Shown here: positions 7,264 through 15,123 of the stretch, piece after piece
Layout of the letters: the number at the start of each line of letters is the position of its first letter
Numbering within the stretch: the first letter of the stretch is position 1
NCBI RefSeq assembly: GCF_013359735.1
Contig: NZ_JABFMX010000007.1
Coordinates: forward strand, 1-64,000
DNA from: Arthrobacter sp. C9C5
Lineage (GTDB): Bacteria > Actinomycetota > Actinomycetes > Actinomycetales > Micrococcaceae
Reading direction: 5' to 3'
Length of the DNA stretch: 64,000 bases
Position numbers and translations under genes: made by a program
The notes under the pieces: model-generated
Told to the model about the DNA's origin: nothing
What the model saw: the letters and a program-made list of their open reading frames with translations, nothing else
The model's database searches: none

Positions 7264-7710
7264 TTGAAGAATACCGCACGCCCGCTGACCGTGACCGCCC
7301 TCCTCGCCGCCCTGGCGCTGACCGCCTGCTCGGCGCCGGAAGCCGCGGCCCCGCCGTCGTCATCGGCCCCCGCACCGTCCGCCTCCGCAACACCCAGCCC
7401 CACCAACTCCTCCGGCCCCTATGGCGACTTCCCGACGGCGGCCGAGGCCTGCAAGACGATTTCGGAGCAGGCCACGGGCGCCTCGCTGTTCCCGCTCTCG
7501 GCGGCGCAGGGCAAAACCGCCGAACTTGAGCAGCTCAAGGCCGAACTCAGCCGCACGGCTGACCGCGTCCCGGACAGCCTCAAAGCCGACTTCGCCAAAC
7601 TCAACCAGGTCGCCGTCGCGGGCCTGAGCGACCAGACCGTCTACTCCAGCGGCAAATTCCAGGACGCCATGGCTCCCGTGACCGGCTGGATTGCCGCGAA
7701 CTGCAAGTAG
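7264..7710 (+). CDS. Small secreted lipoprotein of unknown function
   Basis: From TTG 7264 (ribosome site AGAAGAG 7 nt upstream) the product has 148 aa. It opens with a short basic segment, a hydrophobic helix and a lipobox LTAC, so it is probably lipid-anchored at the membrane surface. A Ser/Pro/Thr-rich linker (residues about 24-50) leads to a helical domain that starts with FPTAAEACKTISEQ and ends in NCK, which leaves two cysteines that could pair. GTG 7258 is an alternative start. I recognise no family. It stands alone before the envelope-stress operon. Confidence 0.75.
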   Translation: MKNTARPLTVTALLAALALTACSAPEAAAPPSSSAPAPSASATPSPTNSSGPYGDFPTAAEACKTISEQATGASLFPLSAAQGKTAELEQLKAELSRTADRVPDSLKADFAKLNQVAVAGLSDQTVYSSGKFQDAMAPVTGWIAANCK

Positions 7711-7821
7711 CTCCTGGAGCACATGGCTCCAAGGCTCGGAGCGGCTCGGAAATCCGGGGGATGTGGCCCCACCCTCGGCCCTAAGGGCTAGGGTGGTGTC
7801 AAAGAGAAGGGGGAGTGCCAG

Positions 7822-8280
7822 ATGGAGTACCAGAATCCTCAGTCCGCGGGTCCCGAGGTGGGTCTGCCGGCGGCGGCCCGTGCCGCGACCGGCCGCACCG
7901 TGATTTCCGAAGCCGCCGTCGCCAAGGTTGCCGGCATCGCCGCCCGCGCCGTCCCCGGCGTGTATTCCCTGGGCACCGGGCCTTCCCGCGCCCTGGGCGC
8001 CATCCGCGACGCGGTCGGCAGTTCGGACCACGCTGCCGGGGTGCGCGCCGAGGTCGGCGAGACCCAGGTGGCCGTGGACATTGACCTCGTGGTGCTCTAC
8101 GGCACCCCGCTGCATCCCTTGGCGGACCAGATCCGGGCGGCTGTCTATGCCGCCGTGGAGGAGCTCGTCGGCCTCCAGGTCATTGAAGTCAACATCGAGA
8201 TCCATGACGTCTTCGTCCCCGGTCCGCCCAAGCCCGCGGCCTCCGGCGAGGCGCGACCCATGAGGGAGGCCCTGCAGTGA
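7822..8280 (+). CDS. Asp23/Gls24-family envelope stress protein
   Basis: The protein has 152 aa. Residues about 22-130 match the Asp23 (alkaline shock) fold: GRTVISEAAVAKVAGIAARAV, then VAVDIDLVVLYGTPL and VNIEIHDVFVP. Asp23 proteins are abundant and sit beneath the membrane, tethered by AmaP, in the cell-envelope stress response. It has a strong ribosome site (GGGGGAG). It is the first of five genes in which each start overlaps the previous stop by exactly 4 nt, and the last gene encodes the AmaP anchor. Confidence 0.93.
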   Translation: MEYQNPQSAGPEVGLPAAARAATGRTVISEAAVAKVAGIAARAVPGVYSLGTGPSRALGAIRDAVGSSDHAAGVRAEVGETQVAVDIDLVVLYGTPLHPLADQIRAAVYAAVEELVGLQVIEVNIEIHDVFVPGPPKPAASGEARPMREALQ

Positions 8281-8468
8281 ACCTGACCGTAGTCGGCATT
8301 GCGGCCGGCGCCTTCCTGGCGTTCATGTCCTTCGCGTTCGGAGTCTGGGGCTTCCTCGGCTCCCTGCTGTTCATGGCCGTCGGAGCCCTGCTGGGCCGCG
8401 CAGCGGAAGGGAAACTGGACCTGCGCAGCGTCTTCGACGCCCTCACGGGCCGGCGTTCCTCCTCATGA
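8277..8468 (+). CDS. DUF2273-type small membrane protein
   Basis: The protein has 63 aa with two closely spaced hydrophobic segments (residues about 3-20 and 24-42) and a basic C-terminal tail. Size and position between an Asp23 gene and AmaP match the DUF2273 proteins of Gram-positive alkaline-shock operons. The GTG start overlaps the Asp23 stop (GTGA), which implies translational coupling. It probably helps assemble the membrane-bound Asp23/AmaP complex, which is inference from gene order. Confidence 0.88.
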   Translation: MNLTVVGIAAGAFLAFMSFAFGVWGFLGSLLFMAVGALLGRAAEGKLDLRSVFDALTGRRSSS

Positions 8469-8833
8469 GCGCCCCAGCCGGACGGCTGCTGGCCGGACAC
8501 AACCGGATCAGCACCCAGGCCCTCACGAGCGTGGCACGCGCCGCCGCTGCGGAGGCGCTCGGTGTGCCGCCGCAGGACGTCCGGGCCGACTGGGCCGACG
8601 ACGACGGCCTGCTGGCGCTGTCGCTCGTCACGCCTATCGCCGTCCCGTCGCTCACCGCGGTGCTCCGGGACCCGGCCCGGGTGGCCGCCTTCGGCGGCCC
8701 CATCTGGGACCGCGCGGTGACCGCGAAAGCAGAGATTCTGCGCCGCGTGACGGAGCTCAGCGGTGCGCAGCTGAGCCGGGTGGACATCCGCATCAGCGGG
8801 GCCAGCGTCAGTGACGGAGGGCGGGTCCGGTGA
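8465..8833 (+). CDS. Small Asp23-operon protein, possibly a divergent Asp23-like fold
   Basis: This 122-aa soluble protein has a helix-strand pattern (LTSVARAAAAEALGVPPQDVRADW, then LLALSLVTPI, and a C-terminal VDIRISGA strand) that resembles a shortened Asp23 domain. I cannot assign the family by sequence alone. The ATG overlaps the DUF2273 stop (ATGA), and its own stop overlaps the next GTG. Its conservation in this operon position in actinobacteria suggests a second Asp23-like partner. Confidence 0.8.
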   Translation: MSAPAGRLLAGHNRISTQALTSVARAAAAEALGVPPQDVRADWADDDGLLALSLVTPIAVPSLTAVLRDPARVAAFGGPIWDRAVTAKAEILRRVTELSGAQLSRVDIRISGASVSDGGRVR

Positions 8834-9516
8834 GCCAGGCCGCCGAACGCCACTACGGCGACGCCGGGTCCCCGGAGGCCGCTGCCACGGGCACCCAGGC
8901 CGCCGGATCCGGTCCCGCCGCCGGCCCCGGGTCAGGCTCAGGGGGCGCCGTAATGGACCGGGTGCTGGCCCGCGAGACCACCTCGTCCCGGGCGCCCGCC
9001 GCCGTCATCGCGGCAGTCCTGGTGATCGGGCTGTGCGTCTACGCCTTGCTGGAAACGGCGGTGCGGGCCGTCGGGCAGCCGCCGTGGCTGATCGATCCGC
9101 AGACCGCCGCGGAGAAGGTGATCGCCCTCCCGGCCGGAGTCCCGCCGCTCCTGCTCGGCGTCACCGGCGCGGTGCTGTTCGCGGCCGGACTCTTCTTCTT
9201 CCTCAATGCGGTGCTGCCCGGACGGCGGGCCCGGCACGTGCTCGCCGACCCGCGCGCCGCCGTCGTGGTCGATGACGAGGTGATCGCCTCTGCGCTGGCG
9301 CGGCGCGCCCGGCTCGCCGCCAACGTGACGCAGGAGCAGGTGATGGTGGTGGTGTCCCGGCGGCAGGTGCTGGTCAACGTCCGGCCTACCTCCGGTGTGC
9401 CGCTCCGCGCAACGGACGTCCAGGCCGCCGTGCAGTCGGAGCTCCGGGACATGGCACTCTCGCCCCTGCCGGAGGTCCGGGTCAACCTGGCCTCCTCGGG
9501 GGTGATCGGCGCGTGA
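8830..9516 (+). CDS. DUF6286-type membrane protein of the Asp23/AmaP operon
   Basis: The protein has 228 aa. An acidic/Gly/Pro-rich N-terminus of about 50 residues is followed by two membrane segments (residues about 56-80 and 100-130). A cytoplasmic C-terminal domain contains ANVTQEQVMVVVSRR and a final VRVNLASSG, which is how DUF6286 proteins look. The GTG start and stop both take part in 4-nt overlaps. It probably works with AmaP in the envelope-stress complex. Confidence 0.85.
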   Translation: MSQAAERHYGDAGSPEAAATGTQAAGSGPAAGPGSGSGGAVMDRVLARETTSSRAPAAVIAAVLVIGLCVYALLETAVRAVGQPPWLIDPQTAAEKVIALPAGVPPLLLGVTGAVLFAAGLFFFLNAVLPGRRARHVLADPRAAVVVDDEVIASALARRARLAANVTQEQVMVVVSRRQVLVNVRPTSGVPLRATDVQAAVQSELRDMALSPLPEVRVNLASSGVIGA

Positions 9517-10124
9517 ACGGCACCCCGCGGATCCTCAACCGGATCCTCATCGGCATCCTCGGCGCCAAGCTCCTCGTGATCGGGACCCTGCTGATCCTGC
9601 TGGCCACCGTCCCGGCCGTCGGCCGCTGGTGGCAGGCCTGGTCGGCGGGTATGTGGGGCGGTGCCCGCGGACTCTTCGACCGCACCCGCTTCCCCGGAGG
9701 GACGGAGAGCTGGCTGTGGATCGTCATGGTGGTCCTGCTGCTGCTCGTTATCGGGGTCATGGTGGCTTGGCTGGCGCAACAGGGCAAAGGCCGCGCGAAC
9801 CTGCTCGTCGCCGAGGACGACGCCGGCGAAGTGCCCGGCAATGTCCGGATCGGCGGCGGCGTGGCGGAACAGGCCCTCCGGGCGGCGCTGGCCGACCGGC
9901 CGGACCTGGCAGGCGCCACCGTGGCCACCTACGAGTTTGCCGGCGAGCCGGCCCTGCGGATCCGGGTACAGCCGCGCCAAGGCGTCGCCCCGCACATCCT
10001 GGCGGCCGAGGTCTCGGCCCTGGTGGAGGCCCTGGACGCCGTGATCGGGAAGCGCACACCGGTGCTGATCCACATCGGTTCGGGCGCGCGGTCCAGGTTC
10101 GGCCGCGCCGAACGCGTCCGCTGA
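9513..10124 (+). CDS. amaP: Alkaline-shock membrane anchor protein AmaP
   Basis: The protein has 203 aa with two N-terminal transmembrane helices (residues about 8-32 and 66-90) and a cytoplasmic domain rich in Ala and Val that ends in a basic tail. This matches AmaP, which anchors Asp23 to the membrane. The GTG start overlaps the previous stop (GTGA). It is the last gene of the operon. A perfect hairpin at 10237-10258 follows 113 nt later. Confidence 0.88.
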   Translation: MNGTPRILNRILIGILGAKLLVIGTLLILLATVPAVGRWWQAWSAGMWGGARGLFDRTRFPGGTESWLWIVMVVLLLLVIGVMVAWLAQQGKGRANLLVAEDDAGEVPGNVRIGGGVAEQALRAALADRPDLAGATVATYEFAGEPALRIRVQPRQGVAPHILAAEVSALVEALDAVIGKRTPVLIHIGSGARSRFGRAERVR

Positions 10125-10236
10125 GCCCACGCCGCGATTCGGGCGGCCAGCGGTGAGTTCTTGGACACATTTGCCCCACCCGAAACGCCGGCCCCAGCCG
10201 GATGCCAACCCCGCAAGGCCGCGGCAACTCGCGGAA

Positions 10237-10258
10237 AGACCGCCGACGCAGGCGGTCT
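10237..10258 (+). terminator. Perfect stem-loop after the Asp23/AmaP operon
   Basis: AGACCGCC-GACGCA-GGCGGTCT is a perfect 8-bp stem with a 6-nt loop. It is followed by CCATTACG rather than a T-run. It most likely ends the upstream operon and separates it from the sugar-transport promoter. Confidence 0.55.
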
Positions 10259-10277
10259 CCATTACGTAAAGGTTTAA

Positions 10278-10291
10278 TGTAAACGCTTGCA
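10278..10291 (+). promoter_or_regulatory. LacI-family (cre-like) operator for the sugar ABC operon
   Basis: TGTAAACGCTTGCA fits, on the minus strand, the LacI/CcpA-family consensus TGNAARCGNWWNCA at every defined position. It lies 85 bp before the binding-protein gene, in the promoter region. The LacI-type regulator encoded at the end of the same gene cluster (13995-15092) is the obvious candidate to bind it. Confidence 0.75.
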
Positions 10292-10313
10292 TTCCTCACC
10301 GCCGGGTCGCTAG

Positions 10314-10329
10314 TGTGATGGTCACCACA
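10314..10329 (+). promoter_or_regulatory. CRP/GlxR-like box in the sugar ABC promoter
   Basis: TGTGA-TGGTCA-CCACA matches the cAMP-receptor-protein-type consensus TGTGA-N6-TCACA at nine of ten positions and lies within the longer dyad GTGTG...CACAC. It sits between the cre-like operator and the start codon. At this position it may act as a repressor or overlap the transcription start. Confidence 0.5.
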
Positions 10330-10375
10330 CCAACTGCACCACCGGTCCAGCCGGTACTCAGCGAGGAGCACCTGT

Positions 10376-11665
10376 ATGAAAACCCGTAATTACCTTCTTC
10401 CCGTAGCCGCGGCCGGTGTCTTGGCCCTCTCCCTCTCGGCCTGTGCAGGCGGGGGAGGCGGCGGCGGTGGCACCACGGGTGGGGGCGGCGGCGACGCGGC
10501 AGCCAACCTGGACGGGCGCGGCCCCATCACCTACGTACAGGGCAAGGACAACAGCAACGTGGTCCGGCCGCTGATCGAGAAGTGGAACGCCGCGCACCCG
10601 AACGAGAAGGTGACGTTCAAGGAGCAGACCGACCAGGCCGACCAGCAGCACGACGACCTCGTCCAGAACTTCCAGGCCAAGAACGCCAACTACGACGTGG
10701 TCAGCGTTGACGTCGTCTGGACCGCCGAGTTCGCGGCGAAGGGCTGGCTGCAGCCGCTCAAGGACAAGATGGCGCTCGACACGGCCGGAATGCTGAAGCC
10801 GACCCTCGACGCCGCGTCCTACAAGGGCACCCTGTACGCCGCGCCGGAATCTTCCGACGGCGGCATCCTGTACTACCGCAAGGACCTGGTTCCCACGCCG
10901 CCCAAGACCTGGGACGAAATGATGGGCATGTGCTCGATCGCCAAGGCCAAGAACATGGGATGCTACGCCGGCCAGTTCTCGAAGTATGAGGGCCTCACGG
11001 TCAACGCCTCCGAGGCGATCAACTCCTTCGGCGGTTCCGTGCTGGACAAGGACGGCAAGCCGAGCCTGAACACGGAAGAAGCCAAGACAGGCCTCGCCAA
11101 CCTCGCCAAGGCCTACGCGGACGGCAACATCCCGAAGGAAGCCATCACGTACAAGGAAGAGGAATCCCGCCAGGCGTTCCAGGACGGCAAGCTCCTGTTC
11201 CTGCGCAACTGGCCGTACGTCTACAACCTGGCCACCACCGAAGGATCTTCCAAGGTCAAGAACGTGCTGGGCATGACCGCACTCCCGGGCAAGGACGGCC
11301 CCGGCGCCTCCTCGCTTGGCGGCCACAGCGCCGGCATGAGCGTCTACTCCAAGAACAAGGCCACCGCGCTGGACTTCCTGAAGTTCCTCACCACGGAAGA
11401 AACGCAGAAGTTCTTCGCCACCCAGGGTTCACTCGCTCCGGTGCTGACCAAGCTCTATGACGACAAGGAACTGGTCGCCAAGCTGCCGTACCTGCCGGTG
11501 CTGAAGACCTCGATTGAGAACGCCGTCCCGCGTCCGGTGACCCCGTTCTACCCGGCCGTTACCAAGGCCATCCAGGACAACGCATACCCGGCCATCAAGG
11601 GCGAGAAGGCAGTGGACGCAGCGCTGTCGGACATGCAGAAGTCCATCGAAACCCAGTCAAAGTAG
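10376..11665 (+). CDS. CUT1 sugar ABC transporter substrate-binding lipoprotein (trehalose/maltose type)
   Basis: The protein has 429 aa. A lipoprotein signal (LSLSACAGG) is followed by an unusual Gly-rich linker and then a family 1 solute-binding domain. The wording (ITYVQGKDNSNVVRPLIEKW, SVDVVWTAEFAAKGWLQPL, GILYYRKDLV, LFLRNWPYVYNL, SIENAVPRPVTPFYP) closely follows trehalose/maltose-binding proteins. A disaccharide or alpha-glucoside ligand is therefore likely but not proven. It is followed after 6 nt by two permease genes. No ATPase gene is nearby, so a shared MsiK-like ATPase encoded elsewhere probably powers it. Confidence 0.93.
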   Translation: MKTRNYLLPVAAAGVLALSLSACAGGGGGGGGTTGGGGGDAAANLDGRGPITYVQGKDNSNVVRPLIEKWNAAHPNEKVTFKEQTDQADQQHDDLVQNFQAKNANYDVVSVDVVWTAEFAAKGWLQPLKDKMALDTAGMLKPTLDAASYKGTLYAAPESSDGGILYYRKDLVPTPPKTWDEMMGMCSIAKAKNMGCYAGQFSKYEGLTVNASEAINSFGGSVLDKDGKPSLNTEEAKTGLANLAKAYADGNIPKEAITYKEEESRQAFQDGKLLFLRNWPYVYNLATTEGSSKVKNVLGMTALPGKDGPGASSLGGHSAGMSVYSKNKATALDFLKFLTTEETQKFFATQGSLAPVLTKLYDDKELVAKLPYLPVLKTSIENAVPRPVTPFYPAVTKAIQDNAYPAIKGEKAVDAALSDMQKSIETQSK

Positions 11666-11671
11666 TCAAAA

Positions 11672-12709
11672 ATGGCAACTGAATTGGGCCCGACGCCGGT
11701 TAAGAAGCCGGCGTCGGGCGGGACCGAGCTCCACCACGCACCCAAGGGGGTGGGGGAGGACAACGTCATCGCCAGCCAGGGCAGGTGGGCGTCCTGGCTG
11801 CTTGCCCCCACCATCATCGCGCTGGCTGTCGTTATCGTTTACCCGATTATCAGCGCCATCGTGATGTCCTTCCAGGCCGACGCCGGCCTGGATCCGGCCA
11901 CCGGCCTCTTCACCGAGGGCGGCCCGGCCGGCTTCTCGAACTACGTCAACTGGCTCGCCCAGCAGTGCACGTCGCCCGACGGCGGCACAGTGGCCTGCCC
12001 GCCGGGGACCCTGGGTTCCCAGTTCTGGTCCGCGACCGCCACGACCTTCTTCTTCACCGTCGTGACCGTGGCCCTGGAGACCGTGCTCGGGTTCTGGATG
12101 GCCATGATCATGGCCCGCACCTTCAAGGGACGCAGCCTGGTCCGCGCCGCCGTGCTGGTGCCGTGGGCCATCCCCACCGCCGTCACTGCAAAGCTGTGGC
12201 TGTTCATCTTCGCGTTTGAGGGCATCGCCAACAAGCTCTTCAACACGACCATCCTGTGGACCGGCAGCGAGTGGCCGGCCAAGTGGGCGGTCATCATCGC
12301 CGACGTCTGGAAAACGACGCCGTTCATGGCGCTGCTGATCCTGGCCGGCCTGCAGATGATTCCTGCCGAGGTGTACGAGGCAGCCAAGGTTGACGGCGCT
12401 TCGGCCTGGCAGCGGTTCCGGATGATCACCCTGCCGCTGGTGAAGCCGGCGCTGATGGTGGCCATCCTCTTCCGCACCCTCGACGCGCTGCGCATGTTCG
12501 ACCTGCCGTACATCCTGACCGGCGGGGCGAACAACACCACCACGCTGTCCATCCTGGTGATCAGTCAGATCAGGCAGGGCTTCAACGTGGCGGCGGCACT
12601 GTCCACCATCACGTTCATCATCATTTTCCTTGTCGCCTTCATCTTCGTGCGCTTCCTTGGCGCGAATGTGGTGGAGCAGCAGACCGGCGCTAGTAAGGGG
12701 AAGAAATGA
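11672..12709 (+). CDS. Sugar ABC transporter permease (MalF type)
   Basis: The protein has 345 aa, with about 40 cytoplasmic residues and then six membrane segments. The permease EAA loop is EVYEAAKVDGASAWQRFRMITLPL near residue 235-260, which contacts the ATPase. An extracytoplasmic insert between segments 1 and 2 contains two cysteines (QQCTSPDG...VACPPG) that could form a disulfide. It pairs with the next gene, which overlaps it by 4 nt (ATGA), to form the heterodimeric channel for the sugar delivered by the binding protein. Confidence 0.94.
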   Translation: MATELGPTPVKKPASGGTELHHAPKGVGEDNVIASQGRWASWLLAPTIIALAVVIVYPIISAIVMSFQADAGLDPATGLFTEGGPAGFSNYVNWLAQQCTSPDGGTVACPPGTLGSQFWSATATTFFFTVVTVALETVLGFWMAMIMARTFKGRSLVRAAVLVPWAIPTAVTAKLWLFIFAFEGIANKLFNTTILWTGSEWPAKWAVIIADVWKTTPFMALLILAGLQMIPAEVYEAAKVDGASAWQRFRMITLPLVKPALMVAILFRTLDALRMFDLPYILTGGANNTTTLSILVISQIRQGFNVAAALSTITFIIIFLVAFIFVRFLGANVVEQQTGASKGKK

Positions 12710-13596
12710 CCACCGCCGCGACCGAGCTGCGCGCGCAGCAGGACCGGGGGCGCAAGGTCGCCCAGAACCGGGAAAAGTGGGCCCAGGGCCGGACCTACAT
12801 CAGTGCCCTGGTGATCCTCGTCTGGTGCCTCGCCCCGGCCTACTGGATGGTGGTGACCGCGTTCCGCGACGTGGGGTTCACCTACGACACCTCGATCCTG
12901 CCGACGCATGTCACGCTGGACAACTTCAATACGGCGTTCGACGAGTCATTCGGGAACCACTTCCGCCAGGCGCTGATCAACAGCGTGTTCATCGGCGTCG
13001 TGGTGACCGTGGTCTCGCTGCTGATCGGCGTCTTCGCCGCGTATGCCCTAGCCCGGCTGAACTTCCGCTTCAAGTTCCTCGTGCTGGGCTTCATCCTGGG
13101 GGCCTCGATGTTCCCGGGCGTTGCCCTCATCACCCCGCTGTTCCAGCTGTTCACCAACATCGGCTGGATGGGTACCTACCAGGCCCTGATCATCCCGAAC
13201 ATCTCGTTCGTGCTGCCGCTGACCGTCTACACAATGACGTCGTTCTTCCGCGAAATGCCGTGGGAACTCGAGGAATCGGCGCGGGTGGACGGCTGCACGC
13301 AGGGCCAGGCGTTCCGGAAGGTGATCATGCCGCTCGCGGCGCCGGCCATCTTCACGACGGCCATTCTGGCGTTCATCTCCTCATGGAATGAATTCCTGAT
13401 CGCCAGCCAGCTCTCGTCCGACGCGACCCAGCCGGTCACCGTCGCGATTGCCAGCTTCGCCGGCGCGCAGCCCAACCAGATCCCCTACACGGCGATCATG
13501 GCGGCTGGCACCATCGTGACCATCCCGCTCGTGATCCTGGTGCTGGTGTTCCAGCGCAAGATTGTGGCCGGCCTGACGGCCGGTGCCGTCAAGTGA
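12706..13596 (+). CDS. Sugar ABC transporter permease (MalG type)
   Basis: The protein has 296 aa, six membrane segments and the EAA loop ELEESARVDGCTQGQAFRKV around residue 185-205. It is the MalG-like partner of the preceding permease, with which it overlaps by 4 nt. The C-terminus (FQRKIVAGLTAGAVK) is the standard ending of CUT1 permeases. The ABC-type ATPase is not encoded in the window. Confidence 0.94.
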   Translation: MTTAATELRAQQDRGRKVAQNREKWAQGRTYISALVILVWCLAPAYWMVVTAFRDVGFTYDTSILPTHVTLDNFNTAFDESFGNHFRQALINSVFIGVVVTVVSLLIGVFAAYALARLNFRFKFLVLGFILGASMFPGVALITPLFQLFTNIGWMGTYQALIIPNISFVLPLTVYTMTSFFREMPWELEESARVDGCTQGQAFRKVIMPLAAPAIFTTAILAFISSWNEFLIASQLSSDATQPVTVAIASFAGAQPNQIPYTAIMAAGTIVTIPLVILVLVFQRKIVAGLTAGAVK

Positions 13597-13606
13597 TGGT
13601 CTTGTG

Positions 13607-13861
13607 ATGGCTGGCGGACAGAACCAGGGCGAGATCCACCCCACGCACCGCAGGGTGCGCTCGGGCGAGGACTTCGACATCATCATCGGATTCCTTGGCT
13701 TCTGGGCTGTTGTGCTGCTGGCGGTCACCGTCTGGATGGAGGTGACCGCCCAGCCTGCAGTCGGCTGGGCCCTGGGCCTGCTCGCCACGCTGCTGGCCCT
13801 GTATGGAATGATCCGGCTCCGACGGCGTCTGCCGGGCCGGACGGCAACCCGGCGGCGCTGA
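13607..13861 (+). CDS. Small membrane protein in the sugar-transport operon
   Basis: From ATG 13607 the product has 84 aa, a hydrophilic N-terminus (residues 1-25) and two membrane helices (about 26-45 and 52-70) with a very basic tail (RLRRRLPGRTATRRR). It begins 10 nt after the permease stop, so it is co-transcribed. I recognise no family. Equivalent small genes are frequent behind CUT1 permeases in Arthrobacter relatives, and a role in transporter assembly is only a guess. Confidence 0.7.
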   Translation: MAGGQNQGEIHPTHRRVRSGEDFDIIIGFLGFWAVVLLAVTVWMEVTAQPAVGWALGLLATLLALYGMIRLRRRLPGRTATRRR

Positions 13862-13867
13862 GGGCTG

Positions 13868-13909
13868 CCCTGATACCCGGGCCTGGAATAGGGACACCGG
13901 GTATCAGGG
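13868..13909. terminator. Perfect 13-bp inverted repeat after the sugar-transport operon
   Basis: CCCTGATACCCGG (13868-13880) and CCGGGTATCAGGG (13897-13909) pair perfectly around a 16-nt loop. It starts 6 nt after the small membrane gene and lies 86 bp before lacI. It has no T-run. It may end most operon transcripts or act as an operator for the regulator gene downstream. Confidence 0.6.
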
Positions 13910-13994
13910 GCTTGGAAACTAGGAACGGAAGGACCGGCGCCGTGGGGGCGGCACACTAGCCGCGCTTCTCGCGGATAGCCGACAAGGGGATACG

Positions 13995-15092
13995 GTGGCA
14001 CGGACAACTGACAGGGCGCAACGCGGCGGCCACTCCGGCGTCAGTATCGAGGACGTGGCGGCCGCCGCGGGAGTCTCCACCGCCACCGTCTCCCGGGCCG
14101 TCCGGGGGCTGCCCAGGGTCTCTCCCGCGACCCGGGAAAAGATCCTGGTCATCGCGGAAGCGCTGGGCTACGTGGCCTCCTCCTCGGCGTCGGGCCTGGC
14201 CACCGGCCGCACCAGGACCGTCGGGGTGCTGGCCCCCTTCGTGAGCCGCTGGTTCTTCTCCAAGGCCATTGAAGGGGCGGACCGGGAACTGCACGGCCGC
14301 CAATACAACCTCTCGCTGTTCAACCTGGGCGGACACGGCAGCCACCGCGAGCGGCTGTTCAGCAAGACCATGGTCTACAAGCAAATCGATGCGCTCCTGG
14401 TCCTCTGCATGGCCTTGAGCCGCGAGGAACTCGAACACCTGCAGAAGATCGACATCCCGCTGGTCGTCGTGGGCGGCCACGTGGAGGGCTGCGCCTACAT
14501 CGGGATCGACGACTACGAGGCCGCCGCCACCGCAGTGCGCCACCTCGTTGGCCTGGGCCACAAGGACATAGCCCTGCTGCACGGCGACGACGAAACAGAC
14601 CTGAACTTCGACGTTCCCAGGGTGCGCATCAAGGCGTTCCAGGATGTGATGGCCCAGTCCGGGCTGGACGTCCGGCCAGAATGGGACCAGTGGGGCGACT
14701 TCACCGTCCGCAGCGGCCAGGACGCGTTCAAGCGGCTGTGGGACAGCCCCGGACCGAAGCCCACCGCGATCTTCTGCGCCTCGGACGAGATGGCCATGGG
14801 GGTCATTTTTGAAGCCCGTCGGGCGGGCGTCCGGATTCCGGAGGACCTGTCCGTGGTGGGGATCGACGACCACGAATTCTCCGCCGCCGTCGGACTCACC
14901 ACCGTCGGCCAGCGCCCCGACGAGCAAGCCGAGCTCGGCACCAAGATGCTGCTCGATGAGCTCGACGGGATCGCCGGGGCCGTGCGTTCCACGGTGGCCC
15001 CGCACCGGCTGATCGTGCGGGACACGACGGCGGCCCCGCTGCTTGCGGTGCCGCTCGCCCCGACTTCCGGCCAGGGATCCCGGCGGCCGTAA
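13995..15092 (+). CDS. LacI-family transcriptional regulator of the sugar operon
   Basis: The protein has 365 aa. The LacI helix-turn-helix (SIEDVAAAAGVSTATVSRAV) is at residues about 16-36 and the hinge (ASSSASGLATGRT) follows at 56-70. A periplasmic-binding-protein-like sensor domain extends to about 345, ending in a standard DLSVVGIDDHEFSAAVGLTTV segment. The GTG start is supported by AAGGGGA 5-11 nt upstream. It should repress the upstream binding-protein/permease operon through the cre-like site at 10278-10291 and be released by the transported sugar or a derivative. Confidence 0.92.
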   Translation: MARTTDRAQRGGHSGVSIEDVAAAAGVSTATVSRAVRGLPRVSPATREKILVIAEALGYVASSSASGLATGRTRTVGVLAPFVSRWFFSKAIEGADRELHGRQYNLSLFNLGGHGSHRERLFSKTMVYKQIDALLVLCMALSREELEHLQKIDIPLVVVGGHVEGCAYIGIDDYEAAATAVRHLVGLGHKDIALLHGDDETDLNFDVPRVRIKAFQDVMAQSGLDVRPEWDQWGDFTVRSGQDAFKRLWDSPGPKPTAIFCASDEMAMGVIFEARRAGVRIPEDLSVVGIDDHEFSAAVGLTTVGQRPDEQAELGTKMLLDELDGIAGAVRSTVAPHRLIVRDTTAAPLLAVPLAPTSGQGSRRP

Positions 15093-15123
15093 GCGGTCGG
15101 GGTTCGGCGCCGGCGGCGCGGGC

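Noticed and set aside
10376..13596. ABC transporter ATPase missing from the sugar operon, as a possible deletion
   Set aside because: CUT1 systems in this group usually rely on a shared MsiK-type ATPase encoded elsewhere, so absence here is normal.
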